Source of the DNA: an uncultured Azospirillum sp.
GTDB lineage: Bacteria > Pseudomonadota > Alphaproteobacteria > Azospirillales > Azospirillaceae
DNA: 18,317 bases
Assembly: GCF_946480385.1 (NCBI RefSeq)
Contig: NZ_CAMLJP010000119.1
Location: forward strand, 1-18,317
Reading direction: 5' to 3'
A model generated the notes under the pieces. That model worked only from the letters and a program-made list of their open reading frames with translations. It had not been told where the DNA came from and did not search any database. Position numbers and translations under genes: made by a program. This document shows, piece after piece, positions 1 to 7,513 of this stretch (position 1 is the first letter of the stretch; each line of letters begins with the position of its first letter).

Positions 1-794
1 CCACCGGCTTCATCGGCTACTTCTACATCCTGACCTTCATCATCGGCTTCGGCGCCATCGTCCTGATCCTGGGCAAGGATGCCAACGGTGCCTATCCGTT
101 CCTGACCGCCGCCCCGGCGGAAGGTGTCAAGGCGGCCGTCGCTTCGGTCATCGGCGGCACCAACATGGCGGCCATCCACACCGCCCATGCGATCGGTGGC
201 GACCTGTTCTTCGGCTTCATCTCCGCCGTCGCCTTCGCCACCATCCTGGCGGTGGTCGCGGGTCTGACGCTGGCTGGTGCCTCGGCCGTATCGCATGACC
301 TCTACGCCTCGGTCTTCGCCCGTGGCCGTGCCAACGAGGCCGACGAAATCCGCGTGTCGAAGATCACCACGGTCGTCATCGGCATCATCTCCATCATCCT
401 CGGCATCGCCTTCGAAAACCAGAACGTCGCTTTCATGGTGGGTCTGGCCTTCGCCATCGCCGCTTCGACCAACTTCCCGGTCCTGCTGATGTCGATGTTC
501 TGGGGCAAGATGACCACCCGCGGCGCCGTCATGGGCGGTGCGATCGGCCTGATCTCCGCCTGCGTCATGATCGTGCTCGGCCCGACGGTGTGGAAGGCCG
601 TGCTGGGTCACCCGACCGCCATCATGGGCTACGCCAACCCGGGCCTCTTCTCGATCGTCCTCGCCTTCGTCGGCATCTGGTTCTTCTCGATCACCGACAA
701 CAGCGCGCAGGCCCAGAAGGAGCGCAAGGACTTCGAAGACCAGTATGTCCGGTCGCAGACCGGTCTGGGTGCCGAGGGTGCGTCCGCCCACTAA
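1..794 (+). CDS. actP: Cation/acetate symporter ActP-like, C-terminal part (5' truncated by window edge)
   Basis: This reading frame is open from base 3 and ends at the TAA at 792-794, giving about 263 residues of a sodium:solute symporter family (SSSF) protein. Such proteins take up acetate or other short monocarboxylates with Na+ across the inner membrane. The visible part has alternating hydrophobic helices. Typical ActP-like stretches are '[25 protein letters not shown]' (shown here only by its key parts [11 protein letters not shown] and SAVSHDLYA), then '[19 protein letters not shown]' and a short charged cytoplasmic tail rich in K, E and Q. Complete ActP proteins have roughly 550-600 residues, so about half is missing upstream. 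A DUF294 gene follows downstream, an arrangement common for this symporter subgroup. The substrate cannot be fixed from the C-terminal half. The stop codon lies inside a 19-base tandem duplication. Confidence 0.88.
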   Translation, partial: TGFIGYFYILTFIIGFGAIVLILGKDANGAYPFLTAAPAEGVKAAVASVIGGTNMAAIHTAHAIGGDLFFGFISAVAFATILAVVAGLTLAGASAVSHDLYASVFARGRANEADEIRVSKITTVVIGIISIILGIAFENQNVAFMVGLAFAIAASTNFPVLLMSMFWGKMTTRGAVMGGAIGLISACVMIVLGPTVWKAVLGHPTAIMGYANPGLFSIVLAFVGIWFFSITDNSAQAQKERKDFEDQYVRSQTGLGAEGASAH

Positions 795-824
795 GAAGAA
801 GAACCCCCACTAAGAAGAAGAACC
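787..824. repeat. Perfect 19-bp tandem duplication across the actP stop codon
   Basis: Positions 787-805 and 806-824 are identical copies of CCCACTAAGAAGAAGAACC. The first copy carries the actP stop codon TAA (792-794). The second repeats it out of frame, just downstream. A period of 19 suggests replication slippage or a recent duplication rather than codon-level expansion. Confidence 0.9.
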
Positions 825-826
825 AA

Positions 827-859
827 GGAAGGGATCGCGTCTCGCACCGCATCCCTTCC
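827..859 (+). terminator. Hairpin just after actP, possible weak terminator or 3' stabiliser
   Basis: GGAAGGGAT at 827-835 pairs perfectly with ATCCCTTCC at 851-859. The stem can extend by about three more pairs past a single bulged base. A run of C, not T, follows, so it is not a classical intrinsic terminator. It may protect the mRNA 3' end. Confidence 0.4.
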
Positions 860-964
860 CCCCTCGGGCGAGCCTGAAACCGGGGGCCAAATCCGGGCGG
901 TGACCGAACCACGCTGCCAAATGTCGCACCCGCTTCCGGCGTCCCGCCCGGCGGGTGTATCCTG

Positions 965-1001
965 AAAAGCGCCTCCGGACTCGATCCGGGGGCGCTTTTT
1001 T
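965..1001 (+). terminator. Strong rho-independent terminator downstream of actP
   Basis: A 15-base left arm at 965-979 (AAAAGCGCCTCCGGA) pairs with 985-999 (TCCGGGGGCGCTTTT) with a single G-T wobble and a 5-base loop. The T run continues to 1001. The A run on the left arm means it could also act on the opposite strand. It separates actP from the DUF294 gene that starts 49 bases later. Confidence 0.85.
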
Positions 1002-1049
1002 CATGATCAGCCATCTCCCGACCCAGCCATTTCCCGACGGAGTCCGCCC

Positions 1050-2909
1050 GTGCAGCATGCGATGCCGACCGCTTCTCCGGACTTCGATTTCGGGCGTCCG
1101 CCCTTCGACCTGCTGACGGAGGGGCAGCGCGCGGCACTGGCCGGCGCGCTCGACATCGCGCTCTATCCGCGCGACACCGTCATCCTCAGCCGGGAGGAAC
1201 CGGCCGACGCGCTGTATGTCGTGCTGCGCGGCGCCGTGCAGGAACGCCGCGGCGGCGAGGTGGCGGCGGTTCATGGTCCCGGCGACCGGTTCGGCCTGCA
1301 GGCGCTGTACGCCACCGCCGGCGGCGGAGCTGGCGTGACCGGCGCCCGCCGCTTCGTCGCGGCGGAGGAGTGTGCCTGCCACCTGATCCCGCGCGCGGCG
1401 CTGGAGGCGCTGGCCGCCGAGAACCCGGCATTCGGCACCGCCATTCTCGGCGATTTCGCGCAGCGCATGCGCGATCTGGCCGCCTTGCGCTCCAACCGCG
1501 AGATGGCGGCGCTGACCATGGCGCGCATCCGGCATGCCTATCTTCACCCGCCGCTGTTCGTCGATGCCGCCGCCAGCCTGCGCGACGCTGCCGAGGCGAT
1601 GCGGCAGAACCGCGCCAGCAGCGTGCTGGTGCAGGGCGCGGACGGCACCACCGGCATCCTGACCGGCACCGACCTGCGCGATCTGGTGGTGCTGGACGGC
1701 CGGCCGGTGACCGACCCGGTCGGCCCGCTCGCCCGCTACGGTCTGCTGACGCTGGACCGAGACGACCTTCTGTTCCACGCGCTGGTGCTGATGACCAAGC
1801 ATGCGGTGCGCCGCATCGTGGTGACGGAGAATGGCGCCATCGTCGGGCTGTTGGGGCAAAGCGACCTGCTGGCGGTGCTGTCCAACCATTCCCAGGTCAT
1901 CGGGGTCCAGGTGGAGCATGCCACCGATTCCGCCGACCTGCGCCGGGCCAGCCGCTCCATCGTCGAGCTGATCCGCACCCTGCACGCCACCGGCGTGAAG
2001 GTCGCCTTCATCGCCGATCTGGTGACGGAGCTGAACCGCCGCATCTTCCGCAAGCTGTTCGAACTGCTGGCCCCGCCGGACCTTCTGGCCAACAGCTGCC
2101 TGATCGTCATGGGCAGCGAGGGGCGCGGCGAACAGCTGCTGAAGACTGACCAGGACAACGGCCTGATCCTGCGCGACGGCTTCGACTGCCCCGACCTGCC
2201 GCGGATCGCCGCCGACTTCACCCGCCATCTGGTCGAGTTCGGCTATCCGCCCTGTCCCGGCAACATCATGGTCTCCAACCCGGAGTGGACTCGGCCGCTC
2301 GCCGGCTACAAGGATGCGCTGTTCAACTGGGTGCACCGCCCGGACGAGGCGGCGCAGATGAACCTCGCCATCTTCTACGACGCCGCCCCGGTGGCCGGCG
2401 ACGCCACGCTGCTGGCGGAGGCGAAGGACTATCTGCTGAGCCGCCTGCAGGACAACCAGATGTTCTTCACCCAGTTCGCCCGGCCGGCCCTGTCCTTCGA
2501 CACGCCGAGCGGCCTGCTCGCCGCCCTGTTCGAGCGGCGGCGGGCGGAGCCGGTGGACATCAAGAAGGCCGGCATCTTTCCCATCGTCCATGGCGTGCGC
2601 GCGCTGGCGCTGGAGAAGCACCGGGCGGAGACCAACACGGTGGAGCGCATCCAGGTGTTGGCCGAACTGGGCGCGCTGGACCGCAAGATGGCCGCCGATC
2701 TGGTGGAGGCCTTCACCATCCTGTCGACCATCCGTCTGAAGGCGCGCGTCGATCTGCCGGATGAGGAGGAGGGGGCGGAACTGGCGATCGACAACCTCGT
2801 CCACCCCGACAGGCTGGGCAAGCTGGACCGCGACCAGTTCAAGGACTGCCTGGCACTGGTGAGAAGCTTCAAGGAGCTGATCGCCCACCATTTCCGCCTG
2901 AATCATTGA
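1050..2909 (+). CDS. cNMP-binding / CBS-pair / DUF294 nucleotidyltransferase-like signalling protein
   Basis: The 619-residue protein has three parts. A cyclic-nucleotide-binding-like domain (about residues 17-140) is followed by a pair of CBS domains (about 165-285). The C-terminal half is DUF294 nucleotidyltransferase-like and DUF294_C. The nucleotidyltransferase motif is clear: G355-S-E-G-R359-G-E-Q, then T366-D367-Q-D369-N370, resembling the GSxxR...D-D pattern of GlnD-type enzymes. CBS pairs usually sense adenine nucleotides, and cNMP domains sense small ligands. The family is thought to be regulatory and cytoplasmic, but its substrate is unknown. A GTG start at 1050 is chosen because GGAG at 1039-1042 lies 7 bases upstream; an ATG at 1062 is the alternative. 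The gene follows actP, as is common in bacteria, and is followed 10 bases later by an exonuclease-fold gene, probably in the same operon. A role in controlling the symporter or acetate metabolism is an inference. Confidence 0.88.
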   Translation: MQHAMPTASPDFDFGRPPFDLLTEGQRAALAGALDIALYPRDTVILSREEPADALYVVLRGAVQERRGGEVAAVHGPGDRFGLQALYATAGGGAGVTGARRFVAAEECACHLIPRAALEALAAENPAFGTAILGDFAQRMRDLAALRSNREMAALTMARIRHAYLHPPLFVDAAASLRDAAEAMRQNRASSVLVQGADGTTGILTGTDLRDLVVLDGRPVTDPVGPLARYGLLTLDRDDLLFHALVLMTKHAVRRIVVTENGAIVGLLGQSDLLAVLSNHSQVIGVQVEHATDSADLRRASRSIVELIRTLHATGVKVAFIADLVTELNRRIFRKLFELLAPPDLLANSCLIVMGSEGRGEQLLKTDQDNGLILRDGFDCPDLPRIAADFTRHLVEFGYPPCPGNIMVSNPEWTRPLAGYKDALFNWVHRPDEAAQMNLAIFYDAAPVAGDATLLAEAKDYLLSRLQDNQMFFTQFARPALSFDTPSGLLAALFERRRAEPVDIKKAGIFPIVHGVRALALEKHRAETNTVERIQVLAELGALDRKMAADLVEAFTILSTIRLKARVDLPDEEEGAELAIDNLVHPDRLGKLDRDQFKDCLALVRSFKELIAHHFRLNH

Positions 2910-2919
2910 GGCGGCGACG

Positions 2920-3399
2920 ATGGGATACCCCGATCACGGCGATACCGACCGCAGGGAACGCGTGGCGATCCATTGCGAGGCGACCAGCTTCGATCCGGAG
3001 GCCGCAACGCCTCTGGCCTTCGCCGCCATCCGCATCCGTGGCCCCCGCATCCTGACCGGAAGCGCGCTGCTGCTCCATCCCGGCAGCGACACCGGCCTTG
3101 CCGAGGCCGGCGACCGGCTGCACGCCTTCATCGGCGACCGTCCGCTGGTGGGCTACTACCTCGACTTCTCCGTCGCCATGGCGGAGCGTTTGACCGGGCG
3201 GCCGCTGTCGGACGAGCGGACGGAGGTGTCGAGCCTCTATTACGCCCGCAAGATCCGCAGCCTGTCCAAACAGGCGATCGATCTGCGGCTGGACAGCATG
3301 ATCCGCGACCTCGACCTGCCGGTCCGGCCCGACGGCGCCTTCGGCATCGCGCTGACCGCCGCCATGGCGTGGCTGCGGCTGACGCAGGACGGGCGCTGA
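2920..3399 (+). CDS. Degenerate DEDD-type 3'-5' exonuclease-fold protein, probably catalytically inactive
   Basis: This 159-residue protein resembles the DnaQ/PolC-like exonucleases that usually follow DUF294 genes. V15-A-I-H18-C-E20-A-T matches the ExoI motif (normally DxET), but the first Asp is His18. L76-V-G-Y-Y-L-D-F83-S84-V-A-M matches the ExoII region, but the Asp after Phe is Ser84. A140-F-G-I143-A-L-T-A-A-M-A-W-L aligns with the ExoIII region (HDAxNDA), but the His and Asp are not conserved. The metal-binding residues therefore appear lost while the fold-defining hydrophobic pattern remains. Active relatives are usually somewhat longer, at about 200 residues or more. The Shine-Dalgarno GAGG (2908-2911) overlaps the stop of the upstream gene, suggesting coupled translation. 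A likely role is a protein partner of the DUF294 protein or a nucleotide-binding remnant; this is inference. Confidence 0.75.
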   Translation: MGYPDHGDTDRRERVAIHCEATSFDPEAATPLAFAAIRIRGPRILTGSALLLHPGSDTGLAEAGDRLHAFIGDRPLVGYYLDFSVAMAERLTGRPLSDERTEVSSLYYARKIRSLSKQAIDLRLDSMIRDLDLPVRPDGAFGIALTAAMAWLRLTQDGR

Positions 3400-3418
3400 G
3401 CGGCCAGAGACTGAGAAA

Positions 3419-4267
3419 TCAGTAGCCCAGACGCTCCACCGCGACGTCGCGATCGTGGGTCAGCGACGGGACCATGCCGCGGGCTTCCGCCACCCGATCG
3501 AGGTCGAGGTCGGCGGTGATGAAGCCGACATCGGTGCCGGCATCGGCCAGCACCTCGCCCCAGGGGGCGATCAGCAGGGAGTGGCCGTAGGTCTGGCGGC
3601 CCTGGTCGTGGCTGCCGGTCTGGGCCGGGGCGACGACGAAGCAGCCGGTCTCGATGGCGCGGGCGCGCAGCAGCGTGTGCCAATGCGCCCGGCCGGTCGG
3701 CACGGTGAAGGCGGCCGGCACCGTCAGGATCGACGCCCCCGCCTGGGCCAGCGCCCGGTACAGATAGGCGAAGCGCACGTCGTAGCAGACCGTCATGCCG
3801 ATGCCGCCCCAGGGGCTGGCCGCCACCACCGCCCGCTCGCCCGGCCGGAAGGTCGCCGATTCGCGATAGGACTCGCCGTCCTTCAGCGTGACGTCGAACA
3901 TGTGGATCTTGTCGTAGGAGGCGACGACCTGCCCCCCGGCATCGAACAGATAGCTGCGGTTGGCGGCGCGCCCGTCGTCGAGCAGGATATGCAGGGTGCC
4001 GCCCAGGATCCAGGCCCCGGTCTCCCGCGCCAGATCGGCGAAGAAGGGGATGCCGGGATGCTCCGCCTCGGTGCGGACGCGCTCCATGGTCTTGGCGCGG
4101 CCCTGGACGATCCAGCCGACATTCTCGGGCAAGGCAATGAAATCCGCCCCGGTGTCGCGGGCGCGGCGGACGAGGTCGCCCGCCGCCCGCAGGTTCGGCT
4201 CAAGCTCCGTCCCCGCATTCACCTGGACGCAGGCGGCCTTTAGAATGCCGCTCAGGCCGTCGCTCAT
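3419..4267 (-). CDS. Carbon-nitrogen hydrolase (Nit1/Nit2-type amidase)
   Basis: The 282-residue cytoplasmic protein belongs to the nitrilase superfamily and has the full catalytic triad: Glu48 (LPENV), Lys120 (YDKIHMFDV) and Cys161 (VCYDVRF). Members of this branch hydrolyse amide bonds. The best-known functions are deaminated-glutathione amidase (Nit1) and omega-amidase for alpha-ketoglutaramate or alpha-ketosuccinamate (Nit2). The start codon ATG overlaps the TGA of grxC in a 4-base ATGA at 4264-4267, so the two genes are translationally coupled. Direct linkage to glutaredoxin favours a glutathione-repair function, but that is an inference from context. The 3' end converges on the exonuclease-like gene with only 19 bases between the stops and no clear terminator. 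Confidence 0.9.
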   Translation of the reverse strand: MSDGLSGILKAACVQVNAGTELEPNLRAAGDLVRRARDTGADFIALPENVGWIVQGRAKTMERVRTEAEHPGIPFFADLARETGAWILGGTLHILLDDGRAANRSYLFDAGGQVVASYDKIHMFDVTLKDGESYRESATFRPGERAVVAASPWGGIGMTVCYDVRFAYLYRALAQAGASILTVPAAFTVPTGRAHWHTLLRARAIETGCFVVAPAQTGSHDQGRQTYGHSLLIAPWGEVLADAGTDVGFITADLDLDRVAEARGMVPSLTHDRDVAVERLGY

Positions 4268-4527
4268 GCGGCGATGCCGAGCAGCGGGTCGAGCTTGCCG
4301 GCGCGGTCAAGCGCGTGGATGTCGTCGCTGCCGCCGTAGGGCTTCCCGTCGATGAAGATCTGCGGGACGGTGGTCCGGCCCTCCGACCGCTCGATCATCT
4401 CGCTGCGGCGGCCCGGCTGGGCGTAGAGGTCGATTTCCTCGTATGTCACGCCCTTGCCGTCGAGCAGGCTCTTGGCCCGCATGCAGTAGGGACAGAAGGG
4501 CGTGGTGTAGATGACGACGTCGGCCAT
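4264..4527 (-). CDS. grxC: Glutaredoxin 3 (GrxC-type, dithiol)
   Basis: The 87-residue protein has the dithiol active site C12-P-Y-C15, the TVPQIFI cis-proline loop and the glutathione-binding GGSDD motif (the last usually reads GGCDD). It reduces disulfides and glutathione-mixed disulfides in the cytoplasm using glutathione. The length is normal for the family. A Shine-Dalgarno sequence (AGGAG, opposite 4537-4541) lies 9 bases upstream of the ATG. It is the first gene of a two-gene unit with the nitrilase-family amidase, and a likely -10 element lies 30 bases upstream, separating it from comF. Confidence 0.95.
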   Translation of the reverse strand: MADVVIYTTPFCPYCMRAKSLLDGKGVTYEEIDLYAQPGRRSEMIERSEGRTTVPQIFIDGKPYGGSDDIHALDRAGKLDPLLGIAA

Positions 4528-4543
4528 GCCACTGGGCTCCTGT

Positions 4544-4574
4544 TGCAGGTGGAGAAACTATAGGATCAACCTGC
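4544..4574 (-). promoter_or_regulatory. Candidate grxC promoter -10 within an inverted repeat
   Basis: On the minus strand TATAGT (opposite 4557-4562) is a good -10 hexamer, placing the transcript start near 4550. No strong -35 is seen. The hexamer is centred in an inverted repeat, GCAGGT at 4544-4549 and ACCTGC at 4569-4574, which could be an operator. Redox control would fit grxC but is not shown. Confidence 0.35.
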
Positions 4575-4644
4575 GGGAGGCGCCAGACGTTGCAGCCCGC
4601 GCGGAACGCCGGTCAGCGTCGCCGGGCACGCTCCTTTTCAAGCG

Positions 4645-5400
4645 TCAGCGATGCACCACGCGCGCCAGCGTCAGCACGTCGACCCGGGCCGCCCCGGCGC
4701 GCAACAGGATCCGCGCGCATTCCGCCAGCGTCGCCCCGGTGGTCATCACGTCGTCGACGATCACCAGTCGCTGTCCCGTCACCGATTGTCCCGGCCGCAG
4801 GCGGAAGGCACCCTTGACGTTGCGATGACGCCCCTGGCGGTCCAGCCCGCCCTGGGTCGGGGTGGACCGGCGGCGTTGCAGCACGTCGGGGGTGGCGGGA
4901 ACGCCGCAGTGGCGCGACAGCGCCTGCGCCAGCAGGGCCGCCTGGTTGTAGCGGCGGTGGAACAGGCGGGCGCGGTGCAGCGGCACCGGCAGCAGCCGGT
5001 CGGCATCTTCCAGCAACTCCCGCCCGGCGCGGGCAAGCCAGACACCATAGGCCTTGGCGGCATGGATGCGGTCGCCATGCTTGAAGCCCAGCACCAGCGG
5101 CCGGCTGCCGTCGTCATAGGCCAGGACGGCGCGGGCGCGGGCGAAGGGGGGCGGGGTGGCCATGCAGGCGCCGCACAGCGTGCCCTCCTGCGCCTCATAT
5201 TCGAAGGGAAGTCCGCAGCAGGCGCAGAGCGGCGGAGCGATGAAGGTCAGCTTGACCCAGCAGGTGGCGCACAGGCCGCCCTGGCGGTCCACCGCCTCGC
5301 CGCAGCTGAGGCAGCGCGGCGGCAGCAGCGCGTCGAGCAGCAGGGTCGCCGCACCTGCCGCGGTGCGGCCCAGTCCGGACAGGATCGCGGATGGCTGCAT
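4645..5400 (-). CDS. comF: ComF-family phosphoribosyltransferase-like protein
   Basis: The 251-residue protein has an N-terminal zinc-ribbon region with cysteine pairs C30/C33, C44/C47, C59/C62 and C76/C79, and a C-terminal type I phosphoribosyltransferase fold. The PRPP loop VIVDDVMTTGAT has the two acidic residues at 216-217. ComF proteins (COG1040) take part in DNA uptake in competent bacteria and are also found in non-competent species, where the role is unclear. The ATG at 5400 is chosen because it gives the family's usual length. The frame stays open much further upstream, but that part lies antisense to other genes. It starts 14 bases after the fliQ-like stop codon, so the two genes are probably cotranscribed. 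Confidence 0.88.
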   Translation of the reverse strand: MQPSAILSGLGRTAAGAATLLLDALLPPRCLSCGEAVDRQGGLCATCWVKLTFIAPPLCACCGLPFEYEAQEGTLCGACMATPPPFARARAVLAYDDGSRPLVLGFKHGDRIHAAKAYGVWLARAGRELLEDADRLLPVPLHRARLFHRRYNQAALLAQALSRHCGVPATPDVLQRRRSTPTQGGLDRQGRHRNVKGAFRLRPGQSVTGQRLVIVDDVMTTGATLAECARILLRAGAARVDVLTLARVVHR

Positions 5401-5414
5401 CGCCGCCGCCCCGG

Positions 5415-5681
5415 TCACTGCAGCATGGCGATGCGTTCGAAGATCACGCCGGTGTAGTCGCGCAGCGCCAGATAGATCGCCGGGCCGGTGACGAACAGGA
5501 TCAGCAGCGTGGCGAAGAATTTGGTGTCCTGCTGCAGCGACGCCTCGTTGATGTGGGTGACGCTCTGGAACAGCATCAGCCCGGCCGACAGCACTGCGGT
5601 GATGCCCAGCGGTGCCAGCGAAATCTTCAGGATGACCATCAGGGCTTCGTGGCTGACGGCGATGGCTTCGTCGATGCCCAT
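5415..5681 (-). CDS. fliQ: FliQ-family type III export apparatus protein
   Basis: The 88-residue protein has two long hydrophobic segments (about residues 12-38 and 55-74) and the FliQ/SctS signature pattern: LFQSVTHINEASLQ, then K54-F-F, then TGPAIY and YTGVIFERI near the C-terminus. FliQ is a small inner-membrane component of the flagellar export gate with FliP and FliR. The length matches the family (about 88-90). The ATG at 5681 fits family N-termini; the longer frame upstream adds non-hydrophobic sequence and is not used. No other flagellar gene is in the window and the downstream neighbour is comF, so the gene seems detached from a flagellar cluster. A possible -10 (TACACT on the minus strand, near 5742-5747) lies upstream. 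It could belong to a secondary flagellar system. Confidence 0.8.
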   Translation of the reverse strand: MGIDEAIAVSHEALMVILKISLAPLGITAVLSAGLMLFQSVTHINEASLQQDTKFFATLLILFVTGPAIYLALRDYTGVIFERIAMLQ

Positions 5682-5754
5682 TCCAATGCCTGTGCGGGTG
5701 GTGGCGTGGCGAAGGTGGCTTGAAGAAGGTGTCTGGGCTGCGAGTGTAGCACGG

Positions 5755-5782
5755 TTGTCGCGCCGCCGGGCTGGGGTATAGT
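5755..5782 (+). promoter_or_regulatory. Sigma-70-like promoter for the methyltransferase gene
   Basis: TTGTCG at 5755-5760 and TATAGT at 5777-5782 are separated by 16 bases. The predicted transcript start falls at about 5788-5791, on or beside the ATG at 5789. The mRNA would then be leaderless or nearly so. Confidence 0.5.
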
Positions 5783-5788
5783 GCGGGC

Positions 5789-6688
5789 ATGACAAGCCCC
5801 GACAGCATGACCGTCTTCGACCGCGCGCTGGTCCGCCGCCGCCGCGACCGCGCCGTCGCCGAATTCACCGACCACGCCTTCCTGTTCGAGGAGATCGCCG
5901 ACCGCCTTGCCGACCGGCTGGAGGACGTGATTCGTCCCTTCCCGCTGGCGCTCGACGTCGGCTGCCACGACGGGGCGATGGGACGCATCCTGAAAGGCCG
6001 CAAGGGGATCGAACGGCTGGTCGCCTGCGACCTGTCGCCGGACTTCGCCCGCGCCGCCGGTGGTTCGGGCAATCCCACCGTCGCGGCCGACGAGGAGTTC
6101 CTGCCTTTCGCCCCCGGCAGCTTCGATCTGGTGGTCAGCAATCTCAGCCTGCACTGGGTCAACGACCTGCCGGGTGCCCTGGTGCAGATCCGGCAGGCAT
6201 TGAAGCCCGACGGATTCTTCTGCGCCTCCATGCTCGGCGGCCAGACGCTGGCCGAACTGCGCCGCTGTCTCTTCGAGGCGGAGATGGAGGTGTCGGGCGG
6301 CGTCTCCCCCCGTGTGTCGCCCTTCGCCGAGATCAAGGACGCCGGCGGGTTGCTGCAACGCGCCGGCTTCGCCCTGCCGGTGGTCGACAGCGACGTCATC
6401 ACCGTGACCTACTCCGACGCCTTCGCCCTGATGCGCGAGCTGCGCGGCATGGGCGAGACCAATGCCGTTCTGGCCCGTCGCAAGGTTCCGGCAACCCGGT
6501 CCATGCTGTTCGACGCGGCCCAGCGCTATGCCCAGCTCTATGCCGAGCCGGACGGGCGGATTCCGGTGACCTTCGAGGTGCTCTATCTCGCCGGCTGGTC
6601 GCCGCATGAAAGCCAGCAGCAGCCGCTGAAGCCCGGCAGCGGACAGATTCCGCTGGGCGACGCGCTGAAGGGCAAGGGCCTGCATTGA
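5789..6688 (+). CDS. SAM-dependent methyltransferase of the NDUFAF5/BioC-like group
   Basis: The 299-residue protein has a class I methyltransferase core: motif I A54-L-D-V-G-C-H-D-G62, the acidic D81 at the end of strand 2, D101-E102, and S111-F-D-L-V-V-S-N-L-S-L-H-W123. The N-terminal VFDRALVRRRRDRA segment and the C-terminal part resemble alphaproteobacterial homologues of NDUFAF5. In mitochondria NDUFAF5 hydroxylates an arginine of a complex I subunit during assembly. Distant relatives include BioC, the malonyl-ACP methyltransferase, but no biotin genes are nearby. The gene lies divergent to fliQ-comF. Two starts are possible, ATG 5789 and ATG 5807; the first fits a promoter that would give a leaderless mRNA. 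Function in complex I assembly is inferred from family resemblance. Confidence 0.85.
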   Translation: MTSPDSMTVFDRALVRRRRDRAVAEFTDHAFLFEEIADRLADRLEDVIRPFPLALDVGCHDGAMGRILKGRKGIERLVACDLSPDFARAAGGSGNPTVAADEEFLPFAPGSFDLVVSNLSLHWVNDLPGALVQIRQALKPDGFFCASMLGGQTLAELRRCLFEAEMEVSGGVSPRVSPFAEIKDAGGLLQRAGFALPVVDSDVITVTYSDAFALMRELRGMGETNAVLARRKVPATRSMLFDAAQRYAQLYAEPDGRIPVTFEVLYLAGWSPHESQQQPLKPGSGQIPLGDALKGKGLH

Positions 6689-6709
6689 GCCAGGAGGTGA
6701 GGGGCTGGT

Positions 6710-7480
6710 TTACGCAACCAGCTTCCAGGCCATCCAACCCAGAACCCCGGCGTTCACCAGCATGATCGCCGGGGCGACGCGGGCGACGGCGGTCCGCCAG
6801 GTGCGGCCGGCGATGTGGCCGGCCAGCCCGACCGCCAGCAGGCTCGGTACCGTGCCGAGCGCGAAGGCGGCCATGCCCAGCGCGCCGGTCAGCGCGCTGC
6901 CGCTCGCCGCCGCCACCGCGATGGCGCCATAGAGCATCCCGCAGGGGATGAAGCCCAGCGCCACCCCCAGCCCATAGCCGCGCCAGCCGGTTGGATTGCC
7001 GAACAGCGGCCTGGCGAGGCCGGACACCCGGTCGCCCCACCAGCGCTGCAGCCCGTTGCCGCCCAAGGACGGCATCCTGGGCAGCCAGGACAGGACGTTG
7101 CGCACGGCATAGCCGAGGAAAAACAGCGCCGCCAGCGCCAGCAGCGCCACCGACAGCCAGCGCAGGCCGGGCAGCGCCCCGACATGGCCGGCGACCGAGG
7201 CCGACAGCGCGCCGATCAGCGCATAGGTCGTCGCCCGGCCGGCATGGTAGGGCAGCACCGCCGCTCCGGTCAGGCGCCGGAACTCCGACATCGCCGACAG
7301 CGGCACCCGTTCCAGCCGCGCCGACACCTGGGCCAGCACGAAGGGACCGCACATGCCGGTGCAATGGGTGGTGCCGCCGACAAGCCCGGCGGTCAGCAGG
7401 GCCAGCAGCAGCCCGCCGTCGCGGTCGATGACCACGGCACACTGGTTCAGTCCGGCATCCAGCAGCGACAGCGCGTCCAA
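6710..7480 (-). CDS. SafE/TauE-like membrane protein (COG2836 type, cytochrome/metal maturation)
   Basis: The 256-residue inner-membrane protein has about six hydrophobic helices. It carries the conserved motif T38-H39-C40-T-G-M43-C44-G-P near the first helix and GFIPCGMLYGA in the middle. Both are typical of the COG2836 branch of the TauE/SafE or DsbD-like transmembrane family. Members are often encoded with cbb3 oxidase assembly genes and are thought to handle copper or to act in cytochrome maturation. No ATG exists before the motif. A TTG at 7480 is chosen because GGAGAGG (opposite 7488-7494) lies 7 bases upstream of it on the minus strand. An FNR/FixK box and a matching -10 sit upstream, consistent with low-oxygen induction. 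The 3' end converges on the methyltransferase gene with 21 bases between them. Confidence 0.85.
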   Translation of the reverse strand: MDALSLLDAGLNQCAVVIDRDGGLLLALLTAGLVGGTTHCTGMCGPFVLAQVSARLERVPLSAMSEFRRLTGAAVLPYHAGRATTYALIGALSASVAGHVGALPGLRWLSVALLALAALFFLGYAVRNVLSWLPRMPSLGGNGLQRWWGDRVSGLARPLFGNPTGWRGYGLGVALGFIPCGMLYGAIAVAAASGSALTGALGMAAFALGTVPSLLAVGLAGHIAGRTWRTAVARVAPAIMLVNAGVLGWMAWKLVA

Positions 7481-7513
7481 GGCAAAGCCTCTCCGGTTCG
7501 GGAACTCGCGGCG

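Noticed and set aside
810..2906. Very long minus-strand open frame (about 700 codons) opposite the DUF294 gene
   Set aside because: It is the antisense shadow of a well-supported gene in GC-rich DNA. Its product is Gln/His/Arg/Val-rich without domain features, and it would run through the terminator.
5401..6402. Upstream extension of the comF frame on the minus strand
   Set aside because: The added segment is antisense to the methyltransferase and overlaps fliQ in another frame. Composition is Ser/Arg/Pro-rich and the family length starts at 5400.
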